NCBI RefSeq assembly: GCF_014647115.1
Contig: NZ_BMOO01000002.1
Location: 186,001-250,000 of the forward strand
DNA from: Halarchaeum rubridurum
Lineage (GTDB): Archaea > Halobacteriota > Halobacteria > Halobacteriales > Halobacteriaceae
DNA: 64,000 bases
Direction: 5' to 3'
The translations under genes were made by a program, and so were the position numbers. A model generated the notes under the pieces. That model saw only the letters and a list, made by a program, of their open reading frames with translations. It had not been told where the DNA came from and did no database searches. Numbering within the stretch: position 1 is the first letter of the stretch; each line of letters starts with the position of its first letter. Shown here piece by piece: positions 27,297 through 36,266 of this stretch.

Positions 27297-27297
27297 C

Positions 27298-27804
27298 TCA
27301 GCGGTCCTCCACGAGGACGGCGCGGACGGTTCGGGGGCCGTGGACGCCGTGGACGAGTTCGCCCATGTCCGCGGTCGCGCTCGCGCCCGTGGCGAGAATC
27401 GCGCTCTCGCCCCCCGCGAGCGACCCCTCCAGCTCGTCGAAGGCCGCCGTGAAGTCCGCGTGGAGGTCGCTCGCCCGGACGACGCCGACGTGCGTCGGCG
27501 GGTAGAGGCTCACCGGCTCGGAGCCGTTCGCGTCGCTCCGGAGGACGAAGGTCCCGTGTTCGACGACTCCGGCCGCGACGGGGGTCACGCCCGTCTCGGC
27601 GCGTTTGAGGCGACGCGGCGTCGGCGGCGTCTCGACGACCGTCTCGTCCAGCGAGACGCCGTCGATGCCGAGCGGGACGCCGACGGCCGGCGGCTCGACG
27701 AGGCGGTCGAGCGCGTCGGCGAGGTCGGCCGCCTCGACGCGGGTCGCCGCGACGCCCGCCGCGTCGAGCGACGACTCGAAGCGACTCACTTCCCGTACTG
27801 TCAT
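27298..27804 (-). CDS. lutC: LutC-like LUD domain protein
   Basis: 168 residues from ATG 27804 (a GTG four codons upstream is possible). LUD fold: GVPLGIDGVSLDETVV, ETGVTPVAAGVVEHGTF, YPPTHVGVVRASDL and the closing HGPRTVRAVLVED. Third component of the LutABC system; encoded just before the LutBA fusion, so transcription runs lutC then lutBA. Confidence 0.85.
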   Translation of the reverse strand: MTVREVSRFESSLDAAGVAATRVEAADLADALDRLVEPPAVGVPLGIDGVSLDETVVETPPTPRRLKRAETGVTPVAAGVVEHGTFVLRSDANGSEPVSLYPPTHVGVVRASDLHADFTAAFDELEGSLAGGESAILATGASATADMGELVHGVHGPRTVRAVLVEDR

Positions 27805-27846
27805 AAACGATGGCACAGGTCCGGCGGGGTTAGCTCTGTCGGTCGC

Positions 27847-28353
27847 TCAGGTCTCGGACATGACGGTGAGGACGGGTTGCTCGGCGTCGAGGAGTATCGA
27901 CTGCGTCGTGCTCCCGAAGAGCGCCTTCCCGACCGGCGTCCGCTTGCGGCCGCCGATGACGAGGTAGCGCGCGTCGCGCCGGTCGGCCTCCGCGAGTATC
28001 TCCGCGACGGGGTCGCCGACGCGACCCTGAATCACGAGGGCCCGGTCGTCGGCGTCGTCGAACGTCCCCTCGACGACGTCGCGGGCGACCCCGCGAGCGT
28101 GGCGCTCCGCGTCCTCGACCGTGTACTCCCCGCCGCGCCCGCCGCCGACCGCGCCGTCGCCCTCGCCGTACGACGCTGACGAGGCGAACGGCGCGCCGCC
28201 GCTCCCGGTCGACCCGCGGAACTCCTCGAAGACGTCCTGGGGCATCACGTGCAACACGACGTGTGGCTCCTCGAAGCGGTCCGCCAGGAGTTGGCCCTCG
28301 CGGACCGGGTTGCTCGGAATCGACTCGCCGTCGACCGCGGTGAGAACTGCCAT
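27847..28353 (-). CDS. Universal stress protein UspA family
   Basis: 168 residues from ATG 28353. Nucleotide-binding end motif VIGGRKRTPVGKALFGSTTQSILLDA with the UspA G-x2-G-x9-G(S/T) pattern. A Gly/Ser-rich insert sits in the middle (STGSGGAPFASSASYGEGDG). Function in this family is stress-related and non-specific. It has the same direction as lutC and the CoA ligase upstream. Confidence 0.85.
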   Translation of the reverse strand: MAVLTAVDGESIPSNPVREGQLLADRFEEPHVVLHVMPQDVFEEFRGSTGSGGAPFASSASYGEGDGAVGGGRGGEYTVEDAERHARGVARDVVEGTFDDADDRALVIQGRVGDPVAEILAEADRRDARYLVIGGRKRTPVGKALFGSTTQSILLDAEQPVLTVMSET

Positions 28354-28420
28354 ACCCGTTCTGCGCCCAGCGGGACCGTGAATCTTGCCCCGCCCACGCG
28401 TCGTCTCCGCGTCTCCGTCG

Positions 28421-28472
28421 CTCGTCTCGTCTACACGTCTCCCTCGCTCGTCTCGTCTACACGTCTCCCTCG
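28421..28472. repeat. 26-bp perfect tandem repeat over a stop codon
   Basis: Two identical 26-bp units, 28421-28446 and 28447-28472, each containing CTCGTCTCGTCTACACGTCT. The TAG stop of the CoA ligase gene (28457-28459) lies in the second unit, so a second copy of the gene's last codons and stop lies downstream. A degenerate part-copy precedes. Confidence 0.85.
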
Positions 28473-30085
28473 CTCGCGTCGTCACCACCCGCGTCCGTCC
28501 CCTCGAAGCGCTCGCGGAGCGCGCGCTTGTCGAACTTCCCGGTCGTCGTCAGCGGGATGGACTCGCGGACGACGTAGCGGTCGGGGAGCCACCACGAGGG
28601 GAACGACTCCCGGAGGTGCGCGTCGAGCGCGTCCGTTCCCGGGGGGTCGTCGCCGTCGCGGGGCACGACGACGGCGAGCGGGCGCTCGCCCCACGTCTCG
28701 TCCGCCACGGGGACGATGGCCGCCTCGGCGACGCCCGCGTGCGCCATCAGCTCGTCCTCCAGTTCGATGCTCGATATCCACTCCCCGCCGGAGTTGATGA
28801 GGTCGTCCGTGCGGTCGACGACGTCGACGTAGCCGTCGGCGTTCCACGTCGCCACGTCGCCCGTGCGGAGCCAGCCGTCGTCGGTGAGCGGCGACTCGAC
28901 CTCGCGCGTCCGCGAGGCGTAGCCGTCCGTCACCCACGGCCCCCGGACCTGGAGTTCGCCCATCGCCTCGCCGTCGCGGGCGACCCGCTCGCCGTCGTCG
29001 TCCACGACGCGCGCCGAGATACCGGGAACGGGCCGTCCCTCGGTCGTCCGCGGTGGCGTCCCGTCGCCCGGTTCGGGGTCGAGCGGCGTCAGGAGCCCGA
29101 GCGGCGACGTCTCCGTCATCCCCCACCCCTGCTGGACGGTGACGTCGTGGGCGTCGTCGTAGGTGCGGATGAGCGAGGCGGGGACGGACGCGCCGCCGAC
29201 GACGAGGCGCTCCACGGGGTCGAGGTCGGCCGCGGGCGTCTCGTCGAGGTGCGCGGCGAGGCGTCGCCAGACGGTCGGGACGCCGGCGGCGACCGTGACG
29301 CCCTCCCCGGCGAGGAGGTCGGCGAGCGGTTCGGGGTCGGTCTGCGCGCCGGGGAGCACGAGGTCCGCGCCGGCGAACGCCGCGGCGTACGGGAACCCCC
29401 ACGCGTTGACGTGGAACATGGGGACGACGGGGCAGACGGTGTCGCGCGCGCCGATGGCGTACGTGTCGACGTGGCCGTTCATCATCGTGTGGAGGGCGAG
29501 CGCGCGGTGCGTGTACGTCACGCCCTTCGGCCGACCCGTGGTGCCCGTCGTGTAGCAGAGCCCGCACTCCCGTTCCTCGTCGAGCGTCGGCCAGTCGTAG
29601 GTCGGCGACTGCCCGGCGAGCAGGTCCTCGTAGGCGACGACGGGGTCGAGGGTCGTCTCCGGCACCGACTCGGCGAGGACGACGTACTGCTCGACGGTGT
29701 CGAGGTCGTCGGCGACGGCCTCGACCCGTTCGAGGAACGCGGGGTCGACGAACAGCACCTCGTCGCCGGCGTCCCGGATCGTCGCGGCGAGGTCGGCCGC
29801 GGGGAGCCGAACGTTCCCCATGTGGAGGCTCCGGCCGGCGCAGGCGGGCGCGAAGTAGAGCTCGAAGTGCCGGTGGTGGTTGCGCGCGAGGGTGCCGACG
29901 CGGGCGTCCGAGGAGACGCCGAGGTCGTCGAGCGCGCCCGCGAGGCGGGCGATGCGGTCCGCGGCGTCGCCGTACGTGTAGCGATGACGGCTCCCGTCCG
30001 GGCGGGCGCTCACGATCTCGCGGTCGGCGAACAGCGAGTCCGCGCGGTCGAGGACGTCGGTGAGCGTGAAGTCGCTCTCCAGCAT
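28457..30085 (-). CDS. Acyl-CoA synthetase (AMP-forming)
   Basis: 542 residues, ANL superfamily. P-loop motif CYTTGTTGRPKGVTYTHRA (about 180-195), A5 QGWGMTETSPL, A7 GWLRTGDVATWNADGYV, A8 DRTDDLINSGGEWIS and an intact A10 lysine in PLTTTGKFDKRAL. Most similar in layout to medium/long-chain fatty acyl-CoA synthetases. Forms CoA thioesters of carboxylic acids. C-terminus is short acidic sequence encoded within a 26-bp tandem repeat. Substrate unknown; could act on fatty or arylalkanoic acids. Confidence 0.88.
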   Translation of the reverse strand: MLESDFTLTDVLDRADSLFADREIVSARPDGSRHRYTYGDAADRIARLAGALDDLGVSSDARVGTLARNHHRHFELYFAPACAGRSLHMGNVRLPAADLAATIRDAGDEVLFVDPAFLERVEAVADDLDTVEQYVVLAESVPETTLDPVVAYEDLLAGQSPTYDWPTLDEERECGLCYTTGTTGRPKGVTYTHRALALHTMMNGHVDTYAIGARDTVCPVVPMFHVNAWGFPYAAAFAGADLVLPGAQTDPEPLADLLAGEGVTVAAGVPTVWRRLAAHLDETPAADLDPVERLVVGGASVPASLIRTYDDAHDVTVQQGWGMTETSPLGLLTPLDPEPGDGTPPRTTEGRPVPGISARVVDDDGERVARDGEAMGELQVRGPWVTDGYASRTREVESPLTDDGWLRTGDVATWNADGYVDVVDRTDDLINSGGEWISSIELEDELMAHAGVAEAAIVPVADETWGERPLAVVVPRDGDDPPGTDALDAHLRESFPSWWLPDRYVVRESIPLTTTGKFDKRALRERFEGTDAGGDDASEGDV

Positions 30086-30155
30086 GGCGGAGACGACCGC
30101 GTCGGCGGTGGTAAAGGTTTCCCGAGCGCCGCGTCACGCGTCGCGGTCGGTATCG

Positions 30156-31118
30156 TCACACATCGCGGTCGCGTCCCGTATCGTCCGTGCGCGCGCGTTC
30201 GGCACGCGCTCGGGCCTCCGCGACGGACGCGCCGTCCCGGATGAGCGCCGAGGCGAACAGTTCGCCGGCCTTGTACGACGAGCGGACCATCGGGCCGCTC
30301 GCGCAGTAGAGGAAGTCGAGTTCCTCCTCCGCGACGGCCTTCCACGTCTCGAACTTGTGGGGGTGGACGTAGGTCTCGACGTCGAGGTGGCTCGCGGAGG
30401 GCTGGAGGTACTGGCCGAACGTGACGACGTCGACGCCGGCGTCGCGGAGGTCGACGAGCGTCTCGTACACCTCGTGGTCGCGCTCGCCGACGCCGAGCAT
30501 CAGCGACGTCTTCGTGTAGACGTCGGCGTCGCGCTCGACCTGCCGGAGGACGGAGAGGGACTGCTCGTAGCCCGCGCGGGGGTCGCGCACGGGCCGCTGG
30601 AGGCGCTCGACGGTCTCGACGTTGTGCGCTATCACGTCCGGGCCGGCGTCGACGATTTCGCCGACGAGAGCCTCCTCGCCCTGGAAGTCGGGAATGAGGG
30701 TCTCGACGAGTATCGAGGGGTCGCGGCGCTTTATCTCGCGGACGGTCCGCGCGAAGTGCGCGGCCCCCTGGTCGTCGAGGTCGTCGCGGTCGACGGAGGT
30801 GAGGACGACGTAGTCGAGGCCGATCTCCGCGACCGCGGCCGCGACCTCCTCGGGCTCGTCCGGGTCGAGGGGCTCCATCCCGCCCGTGGCGACGTCGCAG
30901 AAGTTACAGCCGCGCGAGCAGCGATGGCCCATCAGCATGAACGTCGCCGTTCCCGGGCCGTCGCGCCCGCTCCAGCACTCGCTGCGGTTCGGGCAGCTCG
31001 CCTCCTCGCAGACCGTGGTGATGTCGTGGTCGTCGAGGACGCGCTCTATCTCCGCGAACCGCTCGCCGCCGGGCGGACGGATACGTAGCCAATCCGGCTT
31101 CCGCGCGCGAGACTCCAT
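30156..31118 (-). CDS. lipA: Lipoyl synthase
   Basis: About 320 residues from ATG 31118. N-terminal auxiliary cluster ligands Cys37, Cys42, Cys48 (CEEASCPNRSEC) and radical-SAM ligands Cys67, Cys71, Cys74 (RCSRGCNFC), the two [4Fe-4S] clusters of LipA. Inserts sulfur at C6 and C8 of octanoyl groups on E2. Needed for the E2 at 15682. Downstream of the lplA-like gene on the same strand (61-bp gap). Confidence 0.95.
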   Translation of the reverse strand: MESRARKPDWLRIRPPGGERFAEIERVLDDHDITTVCEEASCPNRSECWSGRDGPGTATFMLMGHRCSRGCNFCDVATGGMEPLDPDEPEEVAAAVAEIGLDYVVLTSVDRDDLDDQGAAHFARTVREIKRRDPSILVETLIPDFQGEEALVGEIVDAGPDVIAHNVETVERLQRPVRDPRAGYEQSLSVLRQVERDADVYTKTSLMLGVGERDHEVYETLVDLRDAGVDVVTFGQYLQPSASHLDVETYVHPHKFETWKAVAEEELDFLYCASGPMVRSSYKAGELFASALIRDGASVAEARARAERARTDDTGRDRDV

Positions 31119-31178
31119 GCTCCCACCGAACACGGAGAGCCACAAATACCTGTCTCCGTTCGCGTCGCCGCGCCCCGC

Positions 31179-31979
31179 TCACCCCTCGCGGTGTCGCACC
31201 CACGACTCCGCGCCGTACTTCGCGTCGGCGAGCGCGCGCGCCCGGTCGAGTTCGTCGGACGTCCACGACCCCTCCTCGGCGTCCGCCCACGACGCGAGCG
31301 ACGACAGCAGGGCGTCCACCGCCTCCGCGCGCGTGACGTCCGCGTAGTCGTCGATGGCACCGACGCGCTCGCGGAACGCGTCGGGGTCGAGGGCCGCGTC
31401 GAAGCAGTCGCAGTGGCGCTCGGCGCGCCGCGTGAAGGAGATGGAGCCGTGCTGGACGACGGCGTCGAGCGGCCGGTACTGCGCGTTCCCGCTCAGCTTC
31501 CGCCCGTCGGGCCCGACGACGTCGTGGGCGGGGTTGAGCCCGCGGAGGTAGCAGGCGGGCTCGTATATCTCGTCGCGGGGACCCTCGACGAAGTCGGCGT
31601 CGACGCCGAGGGCGGCGAGCGCGTCGAAGACGGGGTCGCAGATGTCCCGGTAGCTCTCCAGGAGGTCGCCGGCGACGGCGTCGCTCGGCGCGACGACGCT
31701 GTACGAGATGTCGCCGACGGCGTCGTGGTAGATGCCGCCGCCGCCCGTCTGGCGGCGCGTCACGCCGATGCCCTCGCGCCGGCAGAAGCCCCAGTCGACG
31801 CTCGCGGCGTCCTGCGCGACGCCGAGGGAGAGGGTGTCCGGCCACCGGTAGACGCGGACGGTCGCTGGCCCGCCGTCGACGGCCGTCTCGGCCGCCACCT
31901 CCTCCAGCGCCATCGTGAGCGGGCCGGGGTGTCGCTCCTCGCCGATCACCCGCCACCGCGGGTCGCTGCTGTCGCTCAT
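31179..31979 (-). CDS. Lipoate-protein ligase/octanoyltransferase family (LplA-like)
   Basis: 266 residues from ATG 31979. BPL/LplA fold: LGVAQDAASVDWGFCRREGIGVTRRQTGGGGIYHD carries the conserved RRxxGGGxxxH, then a Lys in GRKLSGNAQ. Attaches lipoate or octanoate to E2. Next to lipA, forming a lipoylation pair. Whether it acts as ligase or as octanoyltransferase is not clear from sequence; the adjacent lipA favours a role in attaching the octanoyl precursor. Confidence 0.85.
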   Translation of the reverse strand: MSDSSDPRWRVIGEERHPGPLTMALEEVAAETAVDGGPATVRVYRWPDTLSLGVAQDAASVDWGFCRREGIGVTRRQTGGGGIYHDAVGDISYSVVAPSDAVAGDLLESYRDICDPVFDALAALGVDADFVEGPRDEIYEPACYLRGLNPAHDVVGPDGRKLSGNAQYRPLDAVVQHGSISFTRRAERHCDCFDAALDPDAFRERVGAIDDYADVTRAEAVDALLSSLASWADAEEGSWTSDELDRARALADAKYGAESWVRHREG

Positions 31980-32527
31980 ACGGGCACGTACGCGGGCCGT
32001 CGCATAAACGTTGGAGCACCGACGCGCGACGGCGGGCGTCCCCCACGAACGGCGACACGGACGCCGACGGCGCGTCGGGAACCCATATTTATAAGTATAG
32101 TTACTAGAGTGAAGAAAGGACAGAATAAATGAATAGAGAAGAGAGACGGGCAGAAGGGTGTCAAGCCGGGAGCGGCGGTCGGTCGTCAAGAGCGAGTCGT
32201 ACGGATGGCCGGCGGCGTCGGTGGATCGTCGTGGTCCACGGTAAATCGGTCCTTACGGACCTGTCTACCGGTACGAGTCTGCGTCGTCGTCGCTCCTCCC
32301 GGCCGGGGCCCGACGGGGCAACGCGGTCCCGACCGAGCGCGTGGTGTAAGACGGTCCATCTGGAGGAGAGAGAAAGAATTAGCAACTAAAAATACATATC
32401 ATTTTATCGTTTACTCTATCGTCGATAAAGGCCGGCCGTCCGGTTCCGCGATTCGAAAAACGTCATGAACTATCGACCACGAGTGGGATAGGTTTATACC
32501 GGGGAAACCATATGTTCACGATAGTCG
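31980..32527. other. 548-bp intergenic region with promoter elements
   Basis: Between divergent genes. An AT-rich block at 32085-32140 contains ATATTTATAAG near 32087-32097, which could drive an unannotated plus-strand RNA. Further on, TTTATCG (32403-32409) and CGATAAA (32423-32429) form an inverted repeat. The end holds the Liv operon promoter. The short reading frames here are Arg-rich and not convincing. Confidence 0.5.
32491..32500 (+). promoter_or_regulatory. TATA box of the Liv-type operon
   Basis: GGTTTATACC, itself nearly palindromic, lies 28-37 bases before ATG 32528, giving a leaderless mRNA. TGTTCACGATAGTC (32513-32526) covers the expected transcription start and resembles the sequence upstream of the ABC operon at 24987-25000. 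Confidence 0.6.
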
Positions 32528-33277
32528 ATGTCATTGTTGAACTGTAACGGTGTCACGAAACGATTCGGCGGGGTCGTCGCGCTCGACGACGTCTCGTTCG
32601 AGGTCGAACGGGGGGAGACCGTGGGGTTGATCGGGCCGAACGGGGCCGGGAAGTCCACGCTCTTCAAGGTCATCACCGGGTCGCACGCGCCGACGGAGGG
32701 GAGCGTCCACTACGACGGGACGGACATCACGGGGTGGAGCCCGCACGACATCTGTCACGAGGGGCTCGTGAAGACCCACCAGATCGTCCGTCCGTTCGAG
32801 AACCTCTCCATCCACCAGAACGTCGAGGTCGGCGCGGAGTTCGGCGGTCGTCGCCCCGAGAACGTCGAGGAGCGCGCGTACGAGGCCCTGGAGTTCGTCG
32901 GACTCGACGAGCGCGCCCACGAGACGCCGACCGAACTCAGCGTCGGCGCGCTCAAGCGCCTCGAAATCGCGCGCGTGCTGGCGACCGACCCCGGTATCCT
33001 CCTCTTCGACGAGGTGGCCGGCGGGCTCGACCCCGAGGAGACCGAGGAGATCGTCTCGCTCATCGGCGACATCAAAGACCGGGGCAAGACGGTGTTCCTC
33101 ATCGACCACGTGATGCGCGCGCTGATGAACGTCAGCGAGCGCGTCTTCGTCCTCAACAACGGCGAGTTCATCGCCAAGGGGACGCCGGCGGAGATACAGA
33201 ACGACGAGCAGGTTATCGAGGCCTACCTCGGGACGAGCGCGGAGCGCGACGAGGGGCCGACGCGGGGCGAGGCGTAG
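32528..33277 (+). CDS. livG: Branched-chain-type ABC ATPase
   Basis: 249 residues. Walker A GPNGAGKST, LivG-type long insert (HQIVRPFENLSIHQNVEVG), signature LSVGALKRLEIARVLA (first residues of the usual LSGGQ altered to LSVGA), Walker B ILLFDEVAGGLD with Glu, and switch His in FLIDHVM. First gene of a livG-livF-livH-livM operon. The class imports branched-chain amino acids, urea or aromatic acids; the surrounding catabolic genes favour the last. Confidence 0.92.
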   Translation: MSLLNCNGVTKRFGGVVALDDVSFEVERGETVGLIGPNGAGKSTLFKVITGSHAPTEGSVHYDGTDITGWSPHDICHEGLVKTHQIVRPFENLSIHQNVEVGAEFGGRRPENVEERAYEALEFVGLDERAHETPTELSVGALKRLEIARVLATDPGILLFDEVAGGLDPEETEEIVSLIGDIKDRGKTVFLIDHVMRALMNVSERVFVLNNGEFIAKGTPAEIQNDEQVIEAYLGTSAERDEGPTRGEA

Positions 33278-33982
33278 ATGGCGCTCCTCGACGTCCAGGG
33301 CCTCGACGTGGCGTACGGCGACATCCACGTCATCTGGGACGTGGACTTCTCCGTGGACACCGGGGAGACGGTCGCGCTCCTCGGCGCGAACGGCGCGGGG
33401 AAGACGACGATACTCAAGACCATCTGCGGTGTGCTCTCGCCGCTCGACGGCGACGTCGTCTACGAGGGCGAGTCGATAACCGGTATCGCGCCCGAGGAGG
33501 CCGTCAGACGCGGAATCGCACACGTCCCCGAGGGCCGCGAAATCTTCGCGGACAGCACGGTCAAGCGCAACCTCCAGCTCGGGGCGTACACGAACCGCGG
33601 GGCGATGTCGGAGAACTTACAGCGGGTCTACGAAATCTTCCCGCGACTGGAGGAGCGCGCGGGCCAGCGCGCCGGCACGCTCAGCGGGGGCGAACAGCAG
33701 ATGCTCGCCATCGGGCGCGGCCTGATGAGCGAACCCGACCTCCTCCTCCTCGACGAGGCGAGCCTCGGGCTCGCGCCCGTCCTCGTCGACGACGTCTTCG
33801 AGGCCATCCAGCGGATCAACGACCAGGGGACGACGGTCTTCCTCGTCGAACAGGACATCCACAACGCCCTGCGCGTCGCCGACCGGGGGTACGTCCTCAA
33901 GAGCGGCCGGATCGAACTCTCCGGGAGCGCCGAGGAGCTCGCGGGCGACGAGCGCGTCGAGGCCTCCTACCTCGGTGAGTGA
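33278..33982 (+). CDS. livF: Branched-chain-type ABC ATPase
   Basis: 234 residues. Walker A GANGAGKTT, signature LSGGEQQMLAIGRGL, Walker B LLLLDEASLGLAP, switch position FLVEQD (LivF-type Gln). Starts directly after livG. A 140-bp gap with no recognisable gene separates it from livH. Confidence 0.93.
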   Translation: MALLDVQGLDVAYGDIHVIWDVDFSVDTGETVALLGANGAGKTTILKTICGVLSPLDGDVVYEGESITGIAPEEAVRRGIAHVPEGREIFADSTVKRNLQLGAYTNRGAMSENLQRVYEIFPRLEERAGQRAGTLSGGEQQMLAIGRGLMSEPDLLLLDEASLGLAPVLVDDVFEAIQRINDQGTTVFLVEQDIHNALRVADRGYVLKSGRIELSGSAEELAGDERVEASYLGE

Positions 33983-34122
33983 CGCCGTGAGCGCACCGTA
34001 CACCGACGCACGACACACGCCGCGCACGCGACGCACGGTCGCGTCGCCCGCGCTTCGGGCGTCCGCGACCGACCCGCAGTCCCGCCGCACCGCCACGCAG
34101 ACACCAACCACCCAACGAAACC

Positions 34123-35004
34123 ATGGTATCAATCGACCTCCTCGCACAGACAGTCAGTAACGGCATCCTCCTCGGCGGGATCTACGCGCTCGCCGCGCTG
34201 GGGCTCTCGCTCATCTTCGGGATCATGGACGTGGTCAACCTCGCGCACGGCCACCTGCTGATGCTCGGAGGGTACGTCGCCATCGTGCTGTTCACGATGG
34301 CCGGCCTCTCCCCGCTCGTCGGGATGCTCGCGGCGATGCTCGTGCTGTTCGTCATCGGCATCGTCCTCCAGCGCGCCCTGCTCGAACGCGTCGTCGACGA
34401 GGGGATCGAACAGCCCATCCTCGTGCTCTTCGGGGTCGCGCTCGTCTTCCAGAACCTCGGGCAGCACTTCCTCGGCTCGGACGCCCAGTCCACCGAGCTG
34501 ACGCTCGGTCTCGGCGGGCTGAACCTCGGGTCCGTGCTGCTCTCCCCGTCGCGGACGGTGACGTTCGTCATCGCCGTCCTGCTCGTCGTGCTGACGTGGC
34601 TGTTCCTCGAATACACCTCGACGGGCCACGCGATCCGCGCGACGTCGCAGAACCGGGCGGCCGCGCGGTACGTCGGCATCGACACCGACCGGATCTACAT
34701 GCTGACGATGGGGATCGGCGCGGCGCTGGCCGGCGCGGCCGGCTCGCTGCTCTCGATGCTGTTCCCGATCGACCCCTACGTCGGCTGGTCGTACCTCCTG
34801 AAGTCCTTCGCCGTGGTCGTCCTCGGCGGCGTCGGGAGCATCATCGGGACGCTCGTCGGCGGCGTCATCCTCGGCACGGCCGAGAACGTCACCGCGCTGT
34901 TCCTCGGCGGGAGCTACCGCGACGTGATGACGTTCACGATCTTCCTCCTCGTCCTCCTGCTGAAACCCGAGGGGCTCTTCGGTACCGGGGGTGGTGGCGA
35001 ATGA
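34123..35004 (+). CDS. livH: Branched-chain-type ABC permease
   Basis: 293 residues, about eight hydrophobic helices. LivH features: NGILLGGIYALAALGLSLIFGIMDVVNLAHG at the N-terminus and RAAARYVGIDTDRIYM in the coupling region. Overlaps livM by 4 bases. Confidence 0.93.
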   Translation: MVSIDLLAQTVSNGILLGGIYALAALGLSLIFGIMDVVNLAHGHLLMLGGYVAIVLFTMAGLSPLVGMLAAMLVLFVIGIVLQRALLERVVDEGIEQPILVLFGVALVFQNLGQHFLGSDAQSTELTLGLGGLNLGSVLLSPSRTVTFVIAVLLVVLTWLFLEYTSTGHAIRATSQNRAAARYVGIDTDRIYMLTMGIGAALAGAAGSLLSMLFPIDPYVGWSYLLKSFAVVVLGGVGSIIGTLVGGVILGTAENVTALFLGGSYRDVMTFTIFLLVLLLKPEGLFGTGGGGE

Positions 35005-36002
35005 ACACGGATCGCTTCATGCTCGGCGTGCCGTCCTCGAAGCGGACCGTGGCCGCCTCGCTCGTCGTGCTCGCGGCGATGCTCGTCGTCCCCTTCGTGA
35101 CGACGTCGTACTACACGGGGCTGGCGATGACCGCGCTCGTCTTCCTGATGCTCGGCGTCTCGTGGAACCTCCTCGCGGGCTACGCGGGGCAGATCTCGCT
35201 CGGGCACGCGGCCTTCTTCGGCCTCGGGGCGTACGTCGCCGCGTGGCTCACGACGCCGTCGGCCGCGGGCCTCCCCGCGATCCCCTTCCCGCTCTCGCAC
35301 CCGGTCGTCGCGCTCGTCCTCGGCGGCGTCGGCGCAGCGCTCGTCGCACTCGTGACCGGGCCCGTGATGTTCCGCCTGCGCGGACACTACTTCGCCATCG
35401 GGACGCTCGCGCTCGCGGCGATCATCCGGCTCATCCTCACGGACCAGCGCTCGATCAGCGGCGGGTCGACCGGCTACTACCTCAACGCGGGGATGGGCGA
35501 GATCCCGACGTACCTCCTCACGGTCGTCGTCGCCGCGCTCGCCACAATCGGCGTCTATCTCGTGGTGAACAGCCGCCTCGGTCTCGGGATGCGCGCGATC
35601 CACGACGACGAGACCGCCGCGAGCGGCCTCGGCGTCGACCCCCTGCGCTACAAGATGTACGCCTTCCTCATCTCCGCGTTCGTCGCGGGGCTCGCGGGGG
35701 CGGCGTACGCGCTGAACTCCCTCTACATCAACCCGACGTCGACGCTCGCGGTGACGTGGACGGTCGACACGCTCGTCATCGTCATCCTCGGCGGCATGGG
35801 GACGGTCGCCGGCCCGCTGTTCGGGACGGTGATCTTCATGATCATCGACAACGGGCTGGCGAGCGTGCTCGGCGGCCTGGCGACGACCGTCGAGGGCATC
35901 ATCATCATCCTCGTGGTCATCTTCCTCCCGAACGGCATCTACGGCTACCTCAAGTCGTACGTCGCACAGCGCCGGGAGGGCGACACCGCCACGAGTAGCT
36001 GA
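35001..36002 (+). CDS. livM: Branched-chain-type ABC permease
   Basis: 333 residues, about nine helices. LivM features: GVSWNLLAGYAGQISLGHAAFFGLGAY near residues 50-75 and GMRAIHDDETAASGLGVDPLRYK as the coupling loop. ATG at 35001 overlaps the livH TGA. End of the operon; the likely binding protein is at 47158-48435. Confidence 0.93.
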   Translation: MNTDRFMLGVPSSKRTVAASLVVLAAMLVVPFVTTSYYTGLAMTALVFLMLGVSWNLLAGYAGQISLGHAAFFGLGAYVAAWLTTPSAAGLPAIPFPLSHPVVALVLGGVGAALVALVTGPVMFRLRGHYFAIGTLALAAIIRLILTDQRSISGGSTGYYLNAGMGEIPTYLLTVVVAALATIGVYLVVNSRLGLGMRAIHDDETAASGLGVDPLRYKMYAFLISAFVAGLAGAAYALNSLYINPTSTLAVTWTVDTLVIVILGGMGTVAGPLFGTVIFMIIDNGLASVLGGLATTVEGIIIILVVIFLPNGIYGYLKSYVAQRREGDTATSS

Positions 36003-36104
36003 GACCGCGTCCGTCGGTCCCGTACACTTTTTCCTCTCGCCGCGCGCGAGCGACGACGCCCGGAGCGCCGCCTGCGCGCGCCTCGACGGCGCGAAAGGAC
36101 GATT

Positions 36105-36123
36105 CGTTTTGTACGTGAAAACG
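36105..36123 (+). promoter_or_regulatory. 19-bp palindromic operator, copy 1
   Basis: CGTTTTGTACGTGAAAACG: six-base arms CGTTTT/AAAACG around seven bases. Exact reverse complement of copy 2 at 36248-36266. Confidence 0.65.
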
Positions 36124-36206
36124 TATTGGGTCAACGTGCCGGCCGCCGGAGGAAGGAGGATGTGGATCGGCCGAACGACGGTCGAGTCGCGGCACCGACG
36201 ACCTCG

Positions 36207-36230
36207 TTTTACACGCGTATCGGCGTAATC
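36207..36230 (+). promoter_or_regulatory. IclR-associated motif, copy 2
   Basis: Begins TTTTACAC (36207-36214), TAT-CG at 36218-36222, ends GTAATC (36225-36230). 20/24 identical to copy 1 at 12854-12877. Confidence 0.6.
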
Positions 36231-36247
36231 GTTCTCGGAGCGCAATC

Positions 36248-36266
36248 CGTTTTCACGTACAAAACG
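36248..36266 (+). promoter_or_regulatory. 19-bp palindromic operator, copy 2
   Basis: CGTTTTCACGTACAAAACG, 58-76 bases before GTG 36324. Related to copy 3 upstream of the IclR gene at 37176. Confidence 0.65.

Noticed and set aside
32129-32389. 86-codon plus-strand frame in the intergenic region
   Set aside because: Arg/Ser-rich, no family features; opposite strand has an equally long frame. Left as possible noncoding transcript.
33975-34160. 61-codon frame between livF and livH
   Set aside because: Thr/Arg/Pro-rich with no hydrophobic or motif pattern; overlaps both neighbours out of frame.
36105-36266. 19-bp inverted repeats as ends of a 162-bp mini-transposon
   Set aside because: A third diverged copy stands alone before the IclR gene, each copy is itself palindromic and no target duplication is seen; operator is the simpler reading.
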